64,000 bases of DNA from NCBI GenBank assembly GCA_027924645.1, contig BSBN01000860.1, forward strand, positions 9,548,001 to 9,612,000. Direction: 5' to 3'. Position numbers and translations under genes: made by a program. The stretch's first letter is position 1. Each line of letters opens with the position of its first letter. Of the stretch, positions 23,155 to 35,299 are shown piece after piece. Source of the DNA: Cunninghamia lanceolata. Its lineage: Eukaryota; Streptophyta; Pinopsida; Cupressales; Cupressaceae. The notes below the pieces were generated by a model. The model was given only the letters and a program-made list of their open reading frames with translations. It was not told the DNA's origin and did not search any database.

Positions 23155-25030
23155 ATCACTTTTTTTCAATATCTCATCTAGGTTCAAATGAGAGAGGTAG
23201 GCTTGTTTATATATACATTCTAATTTGTTTTTAGGAAACCTTTTCAGGCAAAGGCCAACAAAGTGTATCACCCAAGGAAATGAGGCTGACATCCAAGGCC
23301 ACACAAAACTTCATTTTTGAAAATGTCTAGGACACTAGTGCTTGGGCGCTAGTTTCTAGGTGTTTTGGGTCCTTTTAGGGCATATCTCTAGAGGACAACA
23401 CCTGGAGTTAGAATCTACCTCATAACTTGGTCTTCTTTCAACAGAGGTTTGCACACCAGTCCACAAGAGTGTTAAACATAGTGTGAGATTACTGGTATCA
23501 ATAATTTATAATACTACATTTAGCCCACACTTTAGCATGGCATGATCTTACATTGATACACACACTAAAGTACAGAGAGAAACAAACTCCTTCACTAGAA
23601 TGTTGAAGCCATAGAATGTTGCTAAGTTGAGAACTATGATAGCCCCCAAACTTAGGACTCTAAAGGTCTACAAAGCATGAAAAAAGAGATAACATACACA
23701 CCAGACATATAGCATAATTCACACATACATGGAGTACTCACAAAGCATACACTAAGAATACATGGAAAACACAAGGCATACATGCAATACATGAAGTAGA
23801 CATAGAATACACATGGAGTACACAAGGAAGACATGCAAAAACATGCATGAAGCACACATGGAAAAACAAAAGTATTAGATTTTAAGCAATTTCATCATAT
23901 ATATAAGAAAGGAAAGAAAACAATCACAGAAAGAACATGATGCAGGCACTAGCTTGCTCTATTGCTAGGGGTCATGTAACAAATGTTCTAATGGATCATG
24001 GGCTAGTAAGGACCACTGAATTACTAGGTGGCCGTGAATGTAAAGTTGCATAAAGTGCATAGGATAGAAAGTTGCGTTATGCTAGGTGGCTCATGGACAA
24101 GAAAAAAAAGGAAACATCATAGGCTAGTAAGGACTACCAAATTACTAGGTGAGTTCCATGCCAAGTGATGACATCACAGGCTAGTGAAGACCGCAGAATC
24201 ACTAGGTGAGCTCCACACCAACCTATCAAAGATTATAGGCCAAGCAAAGTGTGATGTTTGATGGGTAACTCTGGTAAGGTGCTACAAGTATAATCAACAA
24301 GTATTGTAGTAGTGAGACCAGTCATGTGGTGCATGAACAAAGTAAAGTACATAGCATGATGTATGCCCACACCCTAAAGTGATTGCTAACTCTATCAAGA
24401 AGCAATTGCATTTAAGGTAGAATGAGTAATGAATGTAAAATAGGCACGATATCTTTATGGAAGCACATGCCCAAATGATATATGTTCTCAAAAGCTACAT
24501 TGTCACAAGGAGTTGCCCTAGGACAAGCAAACTAGGGTGATACAATAAGGATGGTACACAATGGCTTGTGTAGTCATGATATAAGCATTGCGATAAGGTG
24601 CCATACAAATCAAACAATATAATAATATATAATGAAAATACACAGGAGGGATCTACTCAAGCAACATTTTATGAATGATTATATAAAAAGGGACAATCAT
24701 TTTTAGAACTATCATCATCCACTAGTCAGTAGAACTATGAAGTTGGAGGAAGAAATATCACATAAAATAAACAAGGAAGGATGCTAAATCATCCAATCAA
24801 AATTAAAATTAACAAAATTGCAAATTATGACATATAGAAGAATGAAGATACATAAAGAGGACTGCCACATAGGTTCGGTCCCTTTGTATCCTTGCATCAA
24901 CAAGAGTGTCAAGCATCATCCAAAGAGAGCTTAAATAATAAGAAATACACATCAAGCAGCACAATATAGTGATAACATTACATGGAATCGTAACACAAAA
25001 GAGAAAAAAGAGGGGCCACACTTGCGAGTT
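23150..25030. other. Intergenic repeat-rich stretch without gene
   Basis: 23690-23870 is a run of imperfect short repeats of the type ATACATGGA / CACAAGGCATACATG. Between 23990 and 24230 the phrase GGCTAGTAAGGACCACTGAATTACTAGGTG recurs three times in diverged form (about 23998, 24120 and 24177). I see no coding sequence, and the small frames on the minus strand follow the repeats. Confidence 0.5.
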
Positions 25031-25033
25031 TTC

Positions 25034-25496
25034 CTAAAGAAAATCCTCCTCCTCCCAATCTTTCTCATTATAAAGGGGTGGAGGACAAGATGCGAGAGGG
25101 ACAATAGAAAGTGTGGTGCAAGGTGCTAGAGTCATACCTGGTTCAACATTGTCTTTTGTATCGCTGTCAGAATATAGCACGATGGGTGAACTGATAGGGG
25201 ACATTATGGGCTGTGGATCACTATCATTCACATGTGGAGATGAAGCTGTAGTAGATGTATCTTTCAAATATGTTGGTGGCTGACACTTGTGAGGTGAAAT
25301 ATTTTCATCTTCTACAACAAGTTGGCAAGCCAAAGCACAGTGTCACTTCTTACGTTCTCTTGCATTTTGATTTCATTGTGTGTGATTTGTAACATTTGTA
25401 AGGGGAACCATGATATCCTCCAACGTGGGTTCCTTTTCTTCCTTTGCTTGAGGAGCATGAGGAGGAATGAAAGGAACCTTTGAAGGCTAGGAGACT
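25034..25496 (-). pseudogene. Left half of a gag-like frame of the 33.4-35.3-kb LTR element
   Basis: The minus-strand translation includes KEPTLEDIMVPLTNVTNHTQ and then CQLVVEDENISPHKCQPPTY, with several stops. It continues in frame from the piece at 32692-33042 once the chromovirus between them is removed, so both are one interrupted frame. It has no zinc knuckle in the visible part. Its lineage within the gypsy group is not clear to me. Confidence 0.5.
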
Positions 25497-26018
25497 TGAT
25501 GTAGACAACAACATACACTCAATAAAATTGTGCCATTAATCATGTGTGAGAGCCAAAGATTTAGAAAACTGGAAAAAAAAACTTCTCTTCACCAACTCTG
25601 TTGCTACAATGAGAGAAAACTCTCTTATATCCAAGAAAATAAAAAAATAAAAAAATTACCTTTTTTGGCAGATTTTGCCATTTTAGGTAATTTTACTTTC
25701 ATATCTTGAGAATCTAGTTTTTCCCCGAAAACTTCCTAAAACTAAGGTAGGACGAAAAGACAACTAACATCCTAAATTTGAAACATGAGTTTTGAGTTAT
25801 TAAAAAAGCAACTTTTAAAAAACTAGGAAAAAACACTAAATTTCCATTTTGAGGGCCACTATGAAAGTTTCAAGCCCCAAAAAAGTGCCAAGACGGGGTC
25901 CAACTGACTAGGGTGGGTTGGGAAACCACATGCCACCTCATAACACATCCACCTATAAAATTTCATAAAAAACCCACATCTGAGTCAAAATTTATGACCT
26001 CCGAAAGTCCCTGCATCA
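25497..26018 (-). repeat. Outer 3' LTR of the chimeric chromovirus
   Basis: 522 bp, similar throughout to the LTRs at 27022 and 32152. It is followed by 66 bp (26019-26084) that match the pol end next to the middle LTR at 27552-27617, after which homology stops at the captured fragment. Confidence 0.85.
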
Positions 26019-26084
26019 TTCTCCTCTGGTTGAAAAGAACGCAGCTCCTGCAAGTGAGTGTCTTCGAACTACTACCATTTGACT

Positions 26085-27021
26085 TAAGGAATGCCATAAG
26101 TCGATTGTCAGCATTTACAAGGTATGTGGTTATATGAAATGTTCATGTGGTTATAGAGATATTATATTGCATTTTAATTTTTGACTAAAAGTTCATACTA
26201 ATTTACTATTCTTATATTAGGTAGGTGACCTCTAAGGAGATCCACAAATGTGAAGTGCCAAAATGGAAGAAGGAAATTGCAAAAATTGTATGTGTATTTG
26301 TGAAGGAGCTCCCTACAAGTTTCATGGACCTACAAGTCCATTTACTTATACACCTAGTTGGTGACATTGAATTGGCGAGTGTCATATCAACAAGGTGGAT
26401 GTTTTTCTTTGAGAGGTATATGAAAACTTTAAAAATATATGTTCGACAAAAGGCGCATCCAGAGGGTTACATGGCTGAAGAGTATGTATTGAATGAAGCA
26501 TTTTTCTTCATGTGTGAATTCCATGGTAACAATTTTGAATATGGGCCACACTTCTGGGATGAAGAACGAGCATCAGATATTATTGATGGAGAAAAACCAC
26601 AATCTAATGGTGTTCAAGTAGAAATTAGTAAGTAAATTCATGATCACTGTGGTTGTTTTTCTTGCAATCATTAATTTACTCTGTAATTTATTTGTCAAAT
26701 TAATAGTATGACATTTGGAGTTTGAAATAAACATGTTGACATGTAATAGGTGTAGACTAAAGTGCTATACTCAACAAGTTCATTCTATACCACATGGACT
26801 TTATGAACAAATGGATTGACCTGTATGATAAAAAGAGAGAAGAAGTGTTAGAAGCAAGGAGACAGTTTAAGAGATCGAACCCAAGGAATACTCCACTTCC
26901 CACTAATATGCTTGGGGAATGGGGCAAAGATTGCACACTAGAATGGGTTACTAAACAAATTCAAAATCAAATAGAAGATGCAGGTATAGATTCAAACATA
27001 ACAGAAGATGAAATCAACATG
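26085..27021 (+). pseudogene. Captured CACTA (En/Spm) transposon gene fragment, DUF4218 region
   Basis: The exon at 26225-26635 reads LPTSFMDLQVHLLIHLVGDI, RWMFFFERYMKTLKIYVR and PEGYMAEEYVLNEAFFF, the signature order of the DUF4218 domain found in TNP2-type CACTA proteins. A preceding piece (26087-26120) and a following piece (26794-27024, DFMNKWIDLYDKKREEVLEA) flank it. Apparent introns remain, with GTATGTGG...ATATTAG before and GTAAGT...TAATAG after. It lies antisense to the retroelement, which explains how introns could survive capture through RNA. It is bounded by pol end on one side and an LTR on the other. It is too incomplete to act as transposase. Confidence 0.75.
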
Positions 27022-27551
27022 TGATGTAGCCAACAACATACACTCAATAGAATTGTGTCATTAATCATGTGAGAGCCAAAGATTTGAAAGCTGGAACATA
27101 AAAAAAACTTCTATTCATCAACTCCACTGCTACAATGAGAGAAAACTCTCTTATATCCAAGAAAACAAAAAAAAAAAAAATTACCTTTTTGGCAGATTTT
27201 GACAATTGTCAGATTTTGCCATTTTAGGTAATTTTATAATCATATCTTGAGAATCTAGTTTTTTCCCAAAATCTTCCTAAAACTAAGGTAGGACAAAAGG
27301 CCAACTAATATTCTAAATTTGAAACATGAGTTTCGAGTTATTACAAAAGCAACTTTTTAAAAATCTAGAAAAAAACACTAAATTGTCATTTTGAGGGCCA
27401 AGATGAAAGTTTCAAGCCCCAAAAAAATGCCAAGACGGGGTCCAACCCATTTGGGAAACCACTTGCCACCTCATAACGCATCCACCTGTAAAATCTCATA
27501 AAAAACCCACATCCAAGTCAAAAGTTATGACCTCCGGAAGTCCCTGCATCA
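27022..27551 (-). repeat. Middle LTR of the chimeric chromovirus
   Basis: 530 bp, TGATGTAG...TGCATCA. It directly follows the chromodomain end of pol in element sense, so it is the original 3' LTR. Its left flank (ACATG) does not match the right flank of the 32152 LTR (AGACC), so this pair alone has no target duplication. Confidence 0.85.
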
Positions 27552-28900
27552 TTCTCCTCTGGTTGAAAAGAACGCAGCTCCTGCAAGTGAGTGTCTTTGA
27601 ACTGCTGCCACTTGACTGGATCCAACCTCTGCACTTCCCAATCTATAATCCACGTGCTATCTGTTGGTGACAATCCTTCCCATTGTACTAAATACTTGTT
27701 GTACCGCCCTTGTCGAGTGTAGATAGTGTTCTTATCAAGAACCTGTGCAATCTTTTCCTTCTTCTTATGGGGAATGTGGTGGTGCCATGCCACTTCTGGT
27801 TGACTATCTTCAACATCATCCTCACCATGGAATGCATATAAATTAGAAACATTAAACACAGGAGAAATATCAAGATCATCTGGTATACTGACCTCATATG
27901 CATTATCATTGATCGTCTTTGTAATTTTGTAAGGACCAATTTTTCTGTACTTCAACTTGTGGTATGTTCCAGTAGGAAACCACTCTTTTCTCAAATATAC
28001 CATCACTAAGTCACCCTCATTGAATGTCTAATGTCACCTACTAGCATCCACTATATTTTTGTACCTCTCATTACTATCCTACAACTTATGTCTCACTTCT
28101 TTCTGCAACTGTTGAAGGTGTTCTGCAAATGCTTCCCCATCATCACTGACCCTATCTTTCATTGGTAGCTGTACCAAATCTAGAACACCCTTAGGATTCC
28201 TGCCATACACAATCTAGAAAGGGGACTTTCCCGTTGATCTATTAACAGAACTATTATAGGCAAATTCGGCCTGAGGTAATGCCATGTCCCATTGTTTTGG
28301 CTTTTCTCCAACAATACACCTCAACAAATTTCCCAGACTCTGATTGACTACCTCTGTTTGTCAATCTGTTTGAGGATTATAAGCACTACTAAACTATAAC
28401 TTAGTCCCCATCTTCTTCCATAAAGTCCTCTAGAAATGACTGAGGAATTTGGTATCCCTATCAGAGGTAATAGTCTTTAGAACACCATGTAGTCGAACAA
28501 CTTTTGAAAAAAATAACTCCGCTACCCTCATTGCATCATTAGTTTTCTTACAGGCAATAAAATGAATCATGTTGGAGAACCTATCAACAACTACAAAAAT
28601 GGAGCTATTACCTTGTTGAGTATGTGGAAGTCCCAACACAAAGTCCATGCTCAAATCTATCCATGGTGTAGTTGGTACTGGTAATGGCATATACAACCCT
28701 GTAATCTGTGAATGTCCCTTAGCCACTTGGTAGATTCTACACCTTGTTACATACTTAGTTATATCCCTTTTCACCTTTGCCCAGTAATATTTATCTTCTA
28801 TCAAGGCTATTGTCTTGTCCTTGCCAAAATGTCCAGCCAACCCACTACTATGAAATTCTCTAATAATGTTTTCCCTCATAGAGCCAGCTGGTATGCATAG
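27552..28900 (-). pseudogene. Chromovirus integrase with C-terminal chromodomain
   Basis: 28879-28430 carries the zinc-binding N-terminus ([14 protein letters not shown]...) and the start of the catalytic core ([24 protein letters not shown]). One Cys of the HHCC motif is Tyr (CRIYQ). After a broken stretch, 28006-27518 encodes the C-terminal domain (GPYKITKTINDNAYEVSIP, DLDISPVFNVSNLY) and a chromodomain (YNKYLVQWEGLSPTDSTWI), which in this group targets insertion to methylated histone marks. Stops and frameshifts between 28007 and 28429 make the integrase non-functional. The last codons run into the LTR. Confidence 0.85.
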
Positions 28901-30822
28901 TTGTTTTCCTTTAAATGATACCCATTTTGCATAAAATATTCACCCTTAAAGTGATCCAAGTTACCAGATACTGGTGCCTTCAATTGTTCCACAATCTCCC
29001 AAAAATCATCATCAGACTCATACAAATTTTTGATGGCATCAAAACCAATCACCTCAGTTTCCATTGTGGTCAAAAGTGCAACATGCCTACTTAACGCATC
29101 TGCAACCTGATTTTGTTTTCCAGACTTATGTTTCAACACAAAATTGTAACCCTGCAAGAAAGAGACCCACTTGGCATGCCTACTATTCAACTTTTTCTGT
29201 GTGTTCAAGTATCTCAGTGCAATATGATTTGTAAACAATACAAACTCCTGGGGAACTAGATAATGTCTCCAATGTCTCAATGCTTGAACAATTGTATAAA
29301 ATTCCAAATCATAAGTAGAATAATTCTATCTCACTTCATTTATCTTTTCACTAAAGAAAGCTATAGGTTTTCCAGCTTGGCTAAGCACAACACCTATTAC
29401 CACATGGGAGGCATCACATTCTACTTCAAATACCTTATCAAAATTTGGAAATACAAGTATAGGTTCTTTTGTTACCTTTTTCTTCAAGTACTTAAAGCTC
29501 TGCTCAACATCCTTGGTCCATACAAACTCCCTTCCTTTGGTGCAATTTGTTATAGGAGCTACAATACTACTAAAATTTTGAATGAACTTTCGATAGAAAG
29601 TGGCCAAGCCATGAAAACTTTTTACCTCTGTGATGCTGCTTGAACTAGGCCATTCTAGAATTACCCTGACCTTTTCTGGATCCATTCTGACACCATCTTT
29701 AGAAATGACAAAGCCTAAAAAAACCAAACTGTCCTGCATGAATCTACACTTCTTCAAATTAACATAGAGCTTCTTCTTCCTTAACACACCAAAGATGATC
29801 CTCAAGTGTTGTAGGTGCTCTTCTTTGCTATTACTAACTACCAAAATATCATCAAAATAAACTACCACAAACTTACCAATGTAAGGTTGTAGTATAGTGT
29901 TCATCAATCTCATAAATGTGCTAGGTGCATTTGATAACCTGAATGGCATAACCATCTACTCATATAAACCGTCTCTAGTCTTAAAGGCTGTCTTCCACTC
30001 ATCCCCTTCTCGGATCCAAATTTCGTGGTAGCCACTTCGTAGGTCGATCTTGTTGAAATATTTGGCCCCTGCAAGGACATCCATCATGTCCTCCATATGA
30101 GGTATAGGAAACCGATACTTGATGGTAATCTTATTAATTTCTCTTCTATCAGTGCACATCCTCCATGTTCCATCTTTTTTAGGGCAACAATGCAGGTACA
30201 ACACATGGGCTCATGCTCTCTCTCACCACACCTTTACTTATGAGTTCTATTACTTGCTTATTCAACTCTGCATGTTGTGTTGGATTCATCCTATAAGTTA
30301 CTTGGTTGGGTAGATTTGCTCTTGGAATCAAATCAATATGATGCTGAATATCTCTCTTTGGCGGTAGACCATCAAGCAATTCATCAGGCAAAACATCAAC
30401 AAATTCTTTCAATAGCTCTGCTACTTCTGGGGGAACTGGAATGTCTTCCTCTTCACCTTTTTTCACTACTAATGCATAGCAACACCCTATCACCTTCATT
30501 TCTTTAACAAGATCTCTTTCAGACAACATAGTCTCACCCTTTCTTTCATCCTTGAGAGGCAATAAAATCACCTTAGAGCCATCTTTCCAAAAGGTGTATG
30601 TGTTTTTCTCTCCATCATGCATAACTTTCTATCATACTGCCATGGCCTTCCCAATAACACATGATAGGCATCCATTGGGACAACATCACACCATATCTCA
30701 TCCTGATAGATCTTCCCTATGCTAAACTTAATTAGGCATCTTTTATCAACAATGACTTCATTTCCCTTTTTAAACCATGCAATGTGATACATATGAGGAT
30801 GTTTTTCACAGTGTAAATTCAA
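28876..30822 (-). pseudogene. Chromovirus protease tail, reverse transcriptase and RNase H
   Basis: In order on the minus strand: the protease tail VVPMDAYHVLLGRPWQYDR (about 30680), then the RT entry IDLIPRANLPNQVTYRMNP, then RT core [20 protein letters not shown] and [20 protein letters not shown]. The catalytic box VVYFDDILV follows in frame 29955-29326. RNase H starts with [20 protein letters not shown] and continues after a stop at 29307-28876 (LKHKSGKQNQVADALSR). Each domain stays largely readable, but at least four stops or frameshifts separate the frames. The protease active site lies in the broken stretch before 30822. Confidence 0.88.
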
Positions 30823-30957
30823 TTTTTATACCGTTTCTTTAATAACCATATATTCACAACTACCTCCATCAACAATAACTTGACATACCTTGCCACCCGA
30901 AGTGCATTTGGTTCTGAAGATATTGGTTCGAAGCCATGAACCATTAGAGCTTTTGGC

Positions 30958-32131
30958 TTATGTTTTCTCCTTCTTTGGAATCACCATTTCTCTTCTCATC
31001 ATGAGACTTTCTCCCACATCTGGTGGAACCTTTAGTTCCGTCCCTTCCACTTCATGCTGCGTTTGAATCAGGTTCACCCTAGGTTGTCCTCCTTGATTTC
31101 TTTCTTGAATGTTATAATTTGAGCATTCAAATGTCCTATGACCTTCTTCTCCACATCTGAAACAAGTGAAAGGCCTTCTTTGGTTTTCCCATCCTCTACC
31201 GCTACCATAACCTCTACCTCTTTGAAATCCCCTTCCTCGTTCTTGATTCAGAGGATCTTGTCGAGTGTCTACTTGTTTTTCCAATCCATGGGATGACTCT
31301 CCCCTTCCATAATTCAAACCTCCTTGAAATGGGGTTGATGTACCCCTTCTTCCTCCTCTATTCCCTGATGGTACTGTCTGTTTTGTTTTTCTTCAGCCTT
31401 TAGAGCCAATTGGTAAGCCTCTTCCATACTGTTGAGTCGATGCATGCTCAATTCATCTTGAATAGAGAATTTTAGGCCATTCACATATCTAGCAGCCATC
31501 TGTTCATTAGTTTCTTGATGCTATATATGTATAGACAGTGTATAAACTCATTTGTATAATCTTTCACAGAATAGAGGTTCTGCTTTAAATTTTGAAACCT
31601 AAGAAAAAGGGTTTGCGCATAATCTATGGGCAAAATTTTTTCTCTCAACTTCTTCTCCATTTTATTCCATGTCCTGATCTTATCCTTGCCTTTCCTTGTT
31701 CGTTCCTTTTGAAGATGATCCCACCAAATCATTGCATGACCCTTTAATTTGGTGCATGCGAATTTCACCTTCTTTTCCTCTGTCATGGATTTCCATTCAA
31801 AAACTTTTCTCATGTCATTCAACCAATCTATCAACTCCTCTAGTTTAAGACTACCTGCATAATTTGAAACATCTACCTTGACCCCTTCATTTTTCCCTTC
31901 TAAGGCCCTGAGCATCCTCTCTTCAAAACTCATGCCTTCTAATTCTTCTTCTTCATGTTCTGTATCTTGATCTGCACCTCCTCAACCTATCTCTTCATCA
32001 GATTCATCTCGTCCTCTACCTAGTCTTTGGTTTTCCATCCGTGTTGTAAGTTCTGCTATTTGCCTTTGTAGATTTTGCATTTCTCTATGCATCTGGGCAA
32101 GACCATCTCTTCCTCTTCCTCTCCCAGCCAT
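30958..32131 (-). pseudogene. Chromovirus gag
   Basis: The start is MAGRGRGRDGL at 32131, just past the primer-binding site. A coiled-coil-like stretch is followed by the capsid region (LIDWLNDMRKVFEWKSMTEE, KLKGHAMIWWDHLQKERTRK) at 31933-31481. A frameshift leads to 31499-31314, and then comes an Arg/Gly-rich segment with the zinc knuckle CFRCGEEGHRTFEC (about 31145). The knuckle is intact. A stop at 31982 and the frameshift near 31500 break the protein. Confidence 0.85.
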
Positions 32132-32151
32132 CTTCCTGCTCTGATACCAGA

Positions 32152-32691
32152 TGATGTAGCCAACAACATACACTCAATAAAATTGTGCCATTAATCATGT
32201 GTGAGAGCCAAAGATTTGGAAAACTTGAAAAAAAATTGCTATTCACCAACTCTACTGCTACAATGAGAGAAAACTCTCTTATATCCAAGAAAACAAAAAA
32301 AATAAAAAAAAAACCTTTTTTGGCAGATTTCGACAATTGTCAGATTTTGCCATTTTAGGTAATTTTACTTTCATATCTTGAGAATCCAATTTTTTCCCAA
32401 AAACTTCCTAAAACTAAGGTAGGATGAAAAGCCAACTAACATCCTAAATTTGAAACATGAGTTTCAAGTTATTAAAAAAAGCAACTTTTAAAAAACTAGG
32501 AAAAAACACTAAATTGCCATTTTGAGGGCCAAGATGAAAGTTTTAAGCCCCAAAAAAGTGCTAAGATGGGGCCCAACTGACTAGGGTCGGTTGGGAAACC
32601 ACATGCCACCTCATAACACATCCACCTGTAAAATTTCATAGAAAACCCACATCCGAGTCAAAAGTTATGACCTTCGGAAGTCCATGCATCA
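32152..32691 (-). repeat. 5' LTR of the chimeric chromovirus
   Basis: 540 bp with TGATG...CATCA ends. The primer-binding site is on its inner side, and the flank AGACC on its outer side pairs with AGACT at 25492. Confidence 0.88.
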
Positions 32692-33444
32692 AGACCACGG
32701 GGGGAGGGTCCCTCAAAGAGGGCTGTTGTTCTCTCCCAACTTGTGAAATAGGTGGAAGTACTAGAGCATCCATATGTGATTGAGAAATCAAGAGAAAAAT
32801 CTTCTGTGCAATGGATTTATTTCTGATTTGTTTTCCTTTTGGTTCAAAGTATGGTCTATTCCCATATGCCTCTCCTTCCATGCCCCTTCTACCAAAGGGT
32901 TGCAAGTTTTCTTCTTATCTTTTGCAACCTTGGTTGCAATCTCCTCTCTTCCCTCTTGATCCTTTGGCACAAGGATCTCCTCTTCTTCTTTTTCTTTATC
33001 CACTACCATCTCTTCTTTCTTCTTTTTATCCTTCTCTTTCATTCCTTCTTCATGACATGTCTTCGCTACAATCTTATCCCTTGCAACCTCTCCACGCTAC
33101 ATAGCTTCCAATTGGTCACATCTCTCAAACAACCTATTAATCTTCTCAATCATTTCAGTCATCTCTCTAAGGAATCCCTTCCTTTTGTACCATCTCTATC
33201 CATCCCATATGACTGGCTTCTACACACATATCTTCATCTTACTCATTTATGCAATCTTCTACATTCACTTTCACTTACCCTGTAACCTGCAAGGATACCT
33301 CCTCCATGGTTACTAGCTCTTACTGCTTAGGACTTCTCTCTCACACCTATAACAGTCCACACAAGCTCTTCTCTACTATTGCCTCTACCCACACATCCTG
33401 GTGTATCCTCTACACTCTTAGGACCTTCTCGCTCTGATACCACT
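32692..33444 (-). pseudogene. Right half of the interrupted gag-like frame and leader of the 33.4-kb LTR element
   Basis: The minus-strand frame at 33042-32788 is extremely Lys/Glu-rich (KEKDKKKKEEMVVDKEKEEE). It is followed in a second frame by EAYGNRPYFEPKGKQIRNKS and AQKIFLLISQSHMDALVLPP. The primer-binding site complement GCTCTGATACCA lies at 33431-33442 beside the LTR. The frame resumes left of the chromovirus at 25496. I recognise it as gag-like by position only. Confidence 0.5.
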
Positions 33445-35295
33445 TGGTGCACGAGGGTACTCCCCTCTTACAAAAACAACCAAATGAACTCACTCAACTC
33501 TCACAATCAATCACACATTCACCCAGGCAATTCTCTACCTCAATTCTGATACTCAATTATGTCAAGACTGCAACACAAAACTTGATTTTATTGGATTCAA
33601 TTTAGAAAACAAAACAACTCTACTATAAAATTATTTACATACAATTGTCCATCCATGGCCTCTCATACACATAGGACAATTTGTCTCCTCTCTCTATAGC
33701 TCCTCTCAATTCCCTTACTGGCTGGTAATAGTTTCTTCACCAAATCTGCACTTTCACAACAACATGGCGCTCCAATTTGCAATAGCAAACATAATTCAAA
33801 TTCCCCAAAGAGGCATCTTCTTTCAACTTCTCCAAAAAATATCCCCTACACCAAACAGGTCATTCTATGTTCATTTGTTCATGGCTGATCTTCCTATACC
33901 TTTATAGTTCTGTGCATTGAACCCTATACATTCTTCTCTATTCTTTGCTTCTATGACATCGACCATCAAATTCTCTCCCTTCTAGTTTCTGCATTGGGTA
34001 GTGAACCCCTTTCTTCTTGGCAAAGTCCCCTCTCAATTCCTTGTTCCTCCTTTAAGTGGTCGATTCACCTTCCCTCACATTGACTTTCACATATTTTTGG
34101 CTCCATAAAGATAAAAATGGCATGAATGTCAATTTCCCTAGATGAGGCGTCACCCAAAATAAGTCAAAAATGCAATAGTGTTTATTGCTATTCCATGGAA
34201 ATAGAATATGAGGCACCTTTGAAGCAACTGTAATTCCAAACAATAGTTTACTTTTGACTCTTTCAAGCCCACACACATATTAAAGGCATTCCTTTTGATC
34301 TATACATTATACAAGAAAAAATTATTGGTCTTCTCCCACCCACGCAGGGAAAATCAAGATTTCATAAAGCTCCAATCTTGTCTAGACTATTCGCGACCTC
34401 CACAATAGTTACAAGAAAATGAAACACATATCAAACATTTTCCTTTCCATGTCTTAACAAACATCTACCATCAATGAGAAGTGGCATTCCGTATGCATCT
34501 TTCAAGTTATTTGATAAATATGTATACCAAAGTGAACTCTCTATATGGCTGCATCCTCTTGGTATCAATAACAACCTCTAATGTCTTTTGGCTTTTGACA
34601 AAACACAAAGGTAAGATGAAATTATCGCCTATCCATGACTTGTAGTAGTACAAACATGAACCAATACAAGGTAGTCCCCATCCATTTTCTGCATATTGTT
34701 TGAATATAAGTAATGAGTAAGATCTCATCAACATTTTGTCGAACAACTAACAAAAACAACACTCTACTTCCTTCAAAAAGACTGCAATAGGATGTACTCG
34801 AGGTTGAAACTAATATTCCTCAAAATTTTTTACCAAGAGCTCAAAATCATCCAAAAACTTGCCAAAATGTGCACGTTGACATCACCAAGTTGTCCACCAA
34901 GTCATTCTACCTCAAACCTCACAGAATTCAAAATTTTAAAACTTCACCAAATCACTAGTACAAGTCACGAAATGATTACTTCTCCAAAACTGTGAAAGAT
35001 CTACTCATGAAACCTTCACCATCAAATCTAGGATGGAATCATCAATCATTCTGTAAGAGGCTTTGCCAAGAAACTTCACTAATTTCCTTAAACAACTATT
35101 TCGGTGAAAATTGCTTGTTGTGTGTCGAAGCCAAAGTATGGCAAAAACTAAAAATTTGCAAATTCTGACATGCCACCCTTTCCAATAGCTAATAAATTCC
35201 AAATGAAAACCAAAACACACCAAAACTGATACCACAACCTAAAATATGTTTTAGGTTGATGTTGATCACCAGTCCACCTGGATGCTCCTGCATCA
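33445..35295 (-). repeat. 1.85-kb 5' LTR of an old gypsy-type element
   Basis: TGGTGCACGAGGGTAC at the left and CTCCTGCATCA at the right. It has the same ends and much of the same interior as the solo LTR at 3323-8166. The adjoining primer-binding site shows it is the 5' LTR of a minus-strand element. No partner LTR is visible to the left, so the element is truncated or disrupted. No gene lies within it. Confidence 0.82.
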
Positions 35296-35299
35296 AGAT

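Larger units (their letters stand above)
21420..23460. repeat. Repeat related to the right part of the 3.9-kb insertion
   Basis: 21745-22055 (GTCAAACCCTGTGAATGGTG, CCACCTCCACAA and onward) and 23180-23300 (GCTTGTTTATATATACATTC, AATGAGGCTGACAT) match 14485-14790 and 14830-14900 in the same order. The two halves are separated by the TIR element at 22069-23149. No coding sequence is visible. Confidence 0.55.
25492..32696 (-). mobile_element. Chromovirus (Ty3/gypsy) with three LTR copies and captured CACTA fragment
   Basis: Three related LTRs starting TGATGTAG and ending TGCATCA lie at 25497-26018, 27022-27551 and 32152-32691. A primer-binding site complementary to initiator tRNA-Met (CTCTGATACCA on the plus strand, about 32139) lies inside the rightmost LTR, so the element reads right to left. 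The outer flanks are AGACT (25492-25496) and AGACC (32692-32696), a target duplication with one mismatch. The flanking gag-like frame continues across these two points. Order in element sense: LTR, gag, pol with chromodomain, LTR, antisense CACTA piece, 66 bp of pol end, LTR. Confidence 0.82.

Noticed and set aside
25034..25333. Independent host gene encoding a Ser/Pro-rich protein
   Set aside because: The frame continues across the inserted chromovirus to the gag-like piece at 32.7-33.0 kb, so it belongs to the older LTR element.
27022..32691. Simple two-LTR chromovirus bounded at 27022 and 32691
   Set aside because: Its flanks (ACATG and AGACC) do not match, while the outer LTR at 25497 gives a near-perfect duplication and restores the interrupted host frame.
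32811..33437. Plus-strand Leu/Phe-rich frames
   Set aside because: These are complements of the Lys/Glu-rich gag-like frame on the minus strand.
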